Part shown: positions 4,985-7,124 of the stretch, one piece after another | Layout: each line of letters starts with the position of its first letter | Position numbering within the stretch: the stretch's first letter is position 1 | NCBI GenBank assembly: GCA_910584495.1 | Contig: CAJUAR010000099.1 | Location: 1 to 7,124, forward strand | Reading direction: 5' to 3' | Origin: an uncultured Muribaculaceae bacterium | GTDB taxonomy: Bacteria > Bacteroidota > Bacteroidia > Bacteroidales > Muribaculaceae | Length of the DNA stretch: 7,124 nt | Made by a program: the position numbers and the translations under genes | Notes under the pieces: model-generated | Database searches by the model: none | The model's input: only the letters and a program-made list of their open reading frames with translations | Told to the model about the DNA's origin: nothing

Positions 4985-5175
4985 TCCGCCACAGCCCTCT
5001 GTGACGGGTGAAGTTGTCTTATAGCACCCGAGTAAACAAATTAATTTTCAAAACTCGTTTTTGTATTCCTTGCAGCTAAATAACGGTTGAGTAAGCAATG
5101 CGTCGGAGGACGCCGCTGAAGAAATAACGAAGCAAGCAACCAAGCAATCAAAAACACAACACCGACACTCTAAGA
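4985..5175 (+). promoter_or_regulatory. Structured rpsL-rpsG intercistronic region, candidate S7 control site
   Basis: This 191-nt spacer is long for neighbouring ribosomal genes in one operon. H1 pairs CCG/CGG (4986-4988 with 5005-5007) and CACAG/CTGTG (4990-4994 with 4999-5003), with one C-A mismatch and a CCCT loop. H2 pairs CGGGTG (5005-5010) with CACCCG (5025-5030) and shares bases 5005-5007 with H1, so the two cannot both be complete. H3 is GCGTC-GGAG-GACGC (5100-5113), possibly enclosed by CAGC/GCTG (5073-5076 with 5115-5118). From 5119 the RNA is A-rich with AAGCAA repeats up to the rpsG start. In E. coli, S7 binds the rpsL-rpsG junction and represses translation; an analogous role here is inference. 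No TAnnTTTG box was found, so a second promoter is not indicated. Confidence 0.5.
5161..5169 (+). repeat. ACCGACACT motif before rpsG start
   Basis: This 9-mer ends 6 nt before the rpsG ATG. The identical 9-mer ends 5 nt before the fusA ATG (5675-5683). It has no evident complementarity to a Shine-Dalgarno partner. It may be a shared initiation-region element or a coincidence in A/C-rich spacer sequence. Confidence 0.4.
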
Positions 5176-5652
5176 ATGAGAAAGTCCAAACCAAAGAAAC
5201 GGCTCGTCCTTCCCGACCCCGTTTTCGGCGATGTGCGTGTGACAAAATTTGTCAACCACCTCATGTACGACGGCAAGAAAAACACTGCCTTCACCATCTT
5301 CTATTCAGCTCTTGAGACTGTGAAGTCCAAACTGCCTTCCGAAGAGCTTTCGTCGCTCGAAATCTGGAAAAAGGCCCTTGAGAATGTAACACCTCAGGTA
5401 GAGGTAAAGAGCCGTCGCATCGGCGGTGCCACCTTCCAGGTTCCTACCGAAATCCGCGCCGACCGCAAAGAGTCGATATCAATGAAAAATCTCATTTCCT
5501 ACGCCCGCAAACGTGGCGGCAAGACCATGTCTGACAAACTTGCAGCAGAAATCGTCGATGCCTTCAACAACCAGGGCGGTGCTTTCAAACGCAAAGAAGA
5601 TATGCACAAGATGGCCGAGGCCAACCGTGCTTTCGCCCACTTCCGTTTCTAA
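5176..5652 (+). CDS. rpsG: 30S ribosomal protein S7
   Basis: S7 is a primary binder of the 3' major domain of 16S rRNA and nucleates assembly of the 30S head, close to the E site. In E. coli it also represses its own operon by binding the mRNA. The product has 158 residues, the usual short S7 length. It has a basic N-terminus (RKSKPKKR), a helix-rich body, the beta-hairpin PQVEVKSRRIGGATFQVP at 73-90 that contacts rRNA and tRNA, and the family C-terminus HKMAEANRAFAHFRF. It is complete with no unusual residues noticed. The start at 5176 is preceded by A-rich sequence and CTAAG, as in rpsL, without a Shine-Dalgarno. It lies 191 nt after rpsL and 36 nt before fusA. Confidence 0.99.
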   Translation: MRKSKPKKRLVLPDPVFGDVRVTKFVNHLMYDGKKNTAFTIFYSALETVKSKLPSEELSSLEIWKKALENVTPQVEVKSRRIGGATFQVPTEIRADRKESISMKNLISYARKRGGKTMSDKLAAEIVDAFNNQGGAFKRKEDMHKMAEANRAFAHFRF

Positions 5653-5674
5653 GCGGTTTTTTGTTGAATTTATT

Positions 5675-5683
5675 ACCGACACT
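5675..5683 (+). repeat. ACCGACACT motif before fusA start
   Basis: This is the second copy of the 9-mer found before rpsG, here ending 5 nt before the fusA ATG within the 36-nt spacer. The flanking bases differ between the copies, so the match is limited to the 9-mer itself and does not reflect a longer duplication. Confidence 0.4.
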
Positions 5684-5688
5684 ACAAC

Positions 5689-7124
5689 ATGCTCAGCAAA
5701 CAAGACGAATTTCTTAAGTATACCCGCAACATCGGCATTATGGCCCATATCGATGCGGGCAAGACTACTACTTCCGAGCGTATCCTCTTCTACACCGGCC
5801 TGACCCACAAAATCGGCGAGGTTCACGACGGTGCAGCCACCATGGACTGGATGGAGCAGGAGCAGGAACGAGGCATTACAATCACCTCGGCCGCTACAAC
5901 CACTTTCTGGAAGTATAACGACAATAAATTTAAAATCAACCTGATCGACACCCCCGGACACGTCGATTTCACCGTGGAAGTTGAACGTTCGCTCCGCGTG
6001 CTCGACGGTGCCGTGGCTGCTTTCTGCGCCGTGGGCGGCGTTGAGCCCCAGTCCGAAACAGTGTGGCGTCAGGCCGACAAATACAACGTTCCCCGTATTG
6101 GCTATGTCAACAAGATGGACCGCTCGGGTGCCAACTTCCTCGAGGTTGTCCGCCAGGTGCACGACGTGCTCGGCGCAAATCCCTGCCCCATCGAGCTGCC
6201 TATCGGTGCCGAAGAAACTTTCAAAGGTGTCATCGACCTTATCAAGATGAAGGCCGTTTACTGGCACGATGAAACAATGGGCGCTGACTACGTAGTCGAA
6301 GAAATTCCCGACAGCCTCCGCGACGAAGCCGAACAGTGGCACGACAAAATGCTGGAGAAAATCGCCGAATTCGACGACGATCTCATGGCAAAATATTTCG
6401 AAGACCCCTCGACAATTACCGAGGAAGAAATCAAGGCCGCTATCCGCAAAGGCACTCTCGCCATGGAAATCGTGCCCATGATCTGCGGTTCGTCGTTCAA
6501 GAACAAAGGTGTTCAGTATCTTCTCGATGCCGTCTGCGCTTATCTTCCCAGCCCTGTCGACAGCGGCGCTGTCGAAGGCCGCGCCATCGACAACCCCGAC
6601 GAGGTGATTACCCGCAAGCCCCTGCCCGAAGAACCCGCTTGCGCACTGGCATTCAAGATTGCCACCGACCCCTATGTGGGCCGCCTCACCTTCTTCCGTG
6701 TCTACTCCGGCAACATCGAAGCCGGCAGCTACGTGCTCAACGCACGCTCGGGTAAGAAAGAACGTGTGAGCCGTCTGTTCCAGATGCACTCCAACAAGCA
6801 GAACCCCATGGAGAAAATCGGCTGCGGCGACATCGGCGCAGGCGTAGGCTTCAAAGATATCCGCACTGGAGACACCCTCTGCGACGAAAACGCCCCCATC
6901 ATCCTCGAGGCTATGGAATTCCCCGACCCCGTGATTGGTATCGCCGTAGAGCCCAAAACTCAGAAGGACCTCGACAAACTCGGCGTCGGTCTGCAGAAAC
7001 TTGCCGAAGAAGATCCCACATTCCGTGTTGAAACCAACGAAGAAACAGGTCAAACCGTTATCTCCGGCATGGGCGAGCTTCACCTCGACATCATCATCGA
7101 CCGTCTCCGCCGCGAATTCAAGGT
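5689..7124 (+). CDS. fusA: Elongation factor G, N-terminal two thirds, cut by window edge
   Basis: EF-G is the GTPase that moves tRNA and mRNA through the ribosome after peptide-bond formation and, with RRF, helps recycle ribosomes. The frame is open from ATG 5689 to the window end, 478 complete codons of a family that usually has about 700. The G-domain motifs are G1 AHIDAGKT (19-26), the switch I motif RGITI (61-65), G3 DTPGH (87-91, with H91 the catalytic His), G4 NKMD (141-144) and a G5-region CGSSFKNKG (266-274). Domain II follows (ALAFKIATDPYVGRLTFFRV), and the window ends in domain III just after GMGELHLDI (460-468). All GTPase residues are intact. Its position directly after rpsG marks it as the canonical str-operon EF-G rather than a divergent second copy of the kind known in Bacteroides. 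The start gives the family-typical spacing to the P-loop, and no Shine-Dalgarno is seen. Confidence 0.98.
   Translation, partial: MLSKQDEFLKYTRNIGIMAHIDAGKTTTSERILFYTGLTHKIGEVHDGAATMDWMEQEQERGITITSAATTTFWKYNDNKFKINLIDTPGHVDFTVEVERSLRVLDGAVAAFCAVGGVEPQSETVWRQADKYNVPRIGYVNKMDRSGANFLEVVRQVHDVLGANPCPIELPIGAEETFKGVIDLIKMKAVYWHDETMGADYVVEEIPDSLRDEAEQWHDKMLEKIAEFDDDLMAKYFEDPSTITEEEIKAAIRKGTLAMEIVPMICGSSFKNKGVQYLLDAVCAYLPSPVDSGAVEGRAIDNPDEVITRKPLPEEPACALAFKIATDPYVGRLTFFRVYSGNIEAGSYVLNARSGKKERVSRLFQMHSNKQNPMEKIGCGDIGAGVGFKDIRTGDTLCDENAPIILEAMEFPDPVIGIAVEPKTQKDLDKLGVGLQKLAEEDPTFRVETNEETGQTVISGMGELHLDIIIDRLRREFK

Noticed and set aside
5057..5095. Second promoter between rpsL and rpsG (TATTCCTTG and TAACGGTTG sequences)
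   Set aside because: Neither matches TAnnTTTG, because the TTTG part is broken in both, and no properly spaced -33 box accompanies them.
5641..5665. Possible terminator after rpsG (CCG/CGG followed by TTTTTT)
   Set aside because: The stem is only 3 bp with an 8-nt loop, and fusA follows 36 nt after rpsG in a conserved operon.
5479..7083. 534-codon minus-strand frame opposite rpsG and fusA
   Set aside because: It overlaps two highly conserved genes. A long antisense frame is a common by-product of GC-biased codon use in highly expressed genes.
1..7124. Mobile element, CRISPR array, phage or defence system
   Set aside because: No transposase, integrase, direct-repeat array, terminal inverted repeats or defence-family proteins were seen. 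Apart from the exported protein, the window is conserved housekeeping DNA.

Overview
The window looks like chromosomal housekeeping DNA from a member of the Bacteroidales (phylum Bacteroidota). The evidence is four promoter-like sites with the TAnnTTTG -7 box typical of this phylum, two of them with a TTTG -33 box exactly 20 nt upstream. A-rich gene starts lacking Shine-Dalgarno sequences and a secreted protein with a Bacteroidales-style C-terminal sorting-like tail agree with this. The fairly GC-rich codon use would suit a Muribaculaceae-like gut lineage, but that placement is a guess.

Left part, minus strand. A tRNA-Glu(UUC) is cut by the left edge and has its own near-perfect promoter. Upstream of it lies a tightly packed three-gene operon, in transcription order: a NapH-like polyferredoxin membrane protein, thymidylate synthase (thyA) and dihydrofolate reductase (folA). 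Both junctions are 4-nt ATGA overlaps, so the genes are probably translationally coupled. ThyA makes dTMP and dihydrofolate, and FolA recycles the dihydrofolate. The role of the iron-sulfur membrane protein in this unit is unclear. Its promoter sits so close to its ATG that the mRNA may be leaderless.

Middle, plus strand. After a 158-nt divergent intergenic region comes one gene for a 600-residue exported protein. It has a signal peptide, beta-rich N-terminal modules, a lamin-tail domain that appears to be inserted inside a fibronectin type III fold, and a short C-terminal tail resembling type IX secretion sorting signals. A hairpin terminator follows.

Right part, plus strand. This is the classical str operon: rpsL (S12), rpsG (S7) and fusA (EF-G, running off the right edge). 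It is driven by a strong promoter and has a leader of about 166 nt. The 191-nt rpsL-rpsG gap holds several hairpins and is a candidate for S7 autoregulation. A 9-mer, ACCGACACT, occurs just before the start codons of both rpsG and fusA.

I see no mobile element, CRISPR array, phage gene or evident new defence or biosynthetic system. The points worth a second look are regulatory (leaderless start, str-operon leader and intercistronic structures, shared pre-start motif) and architectural (split FN3/lamin-tail protein, short polyferredoxin coupled to thyA).
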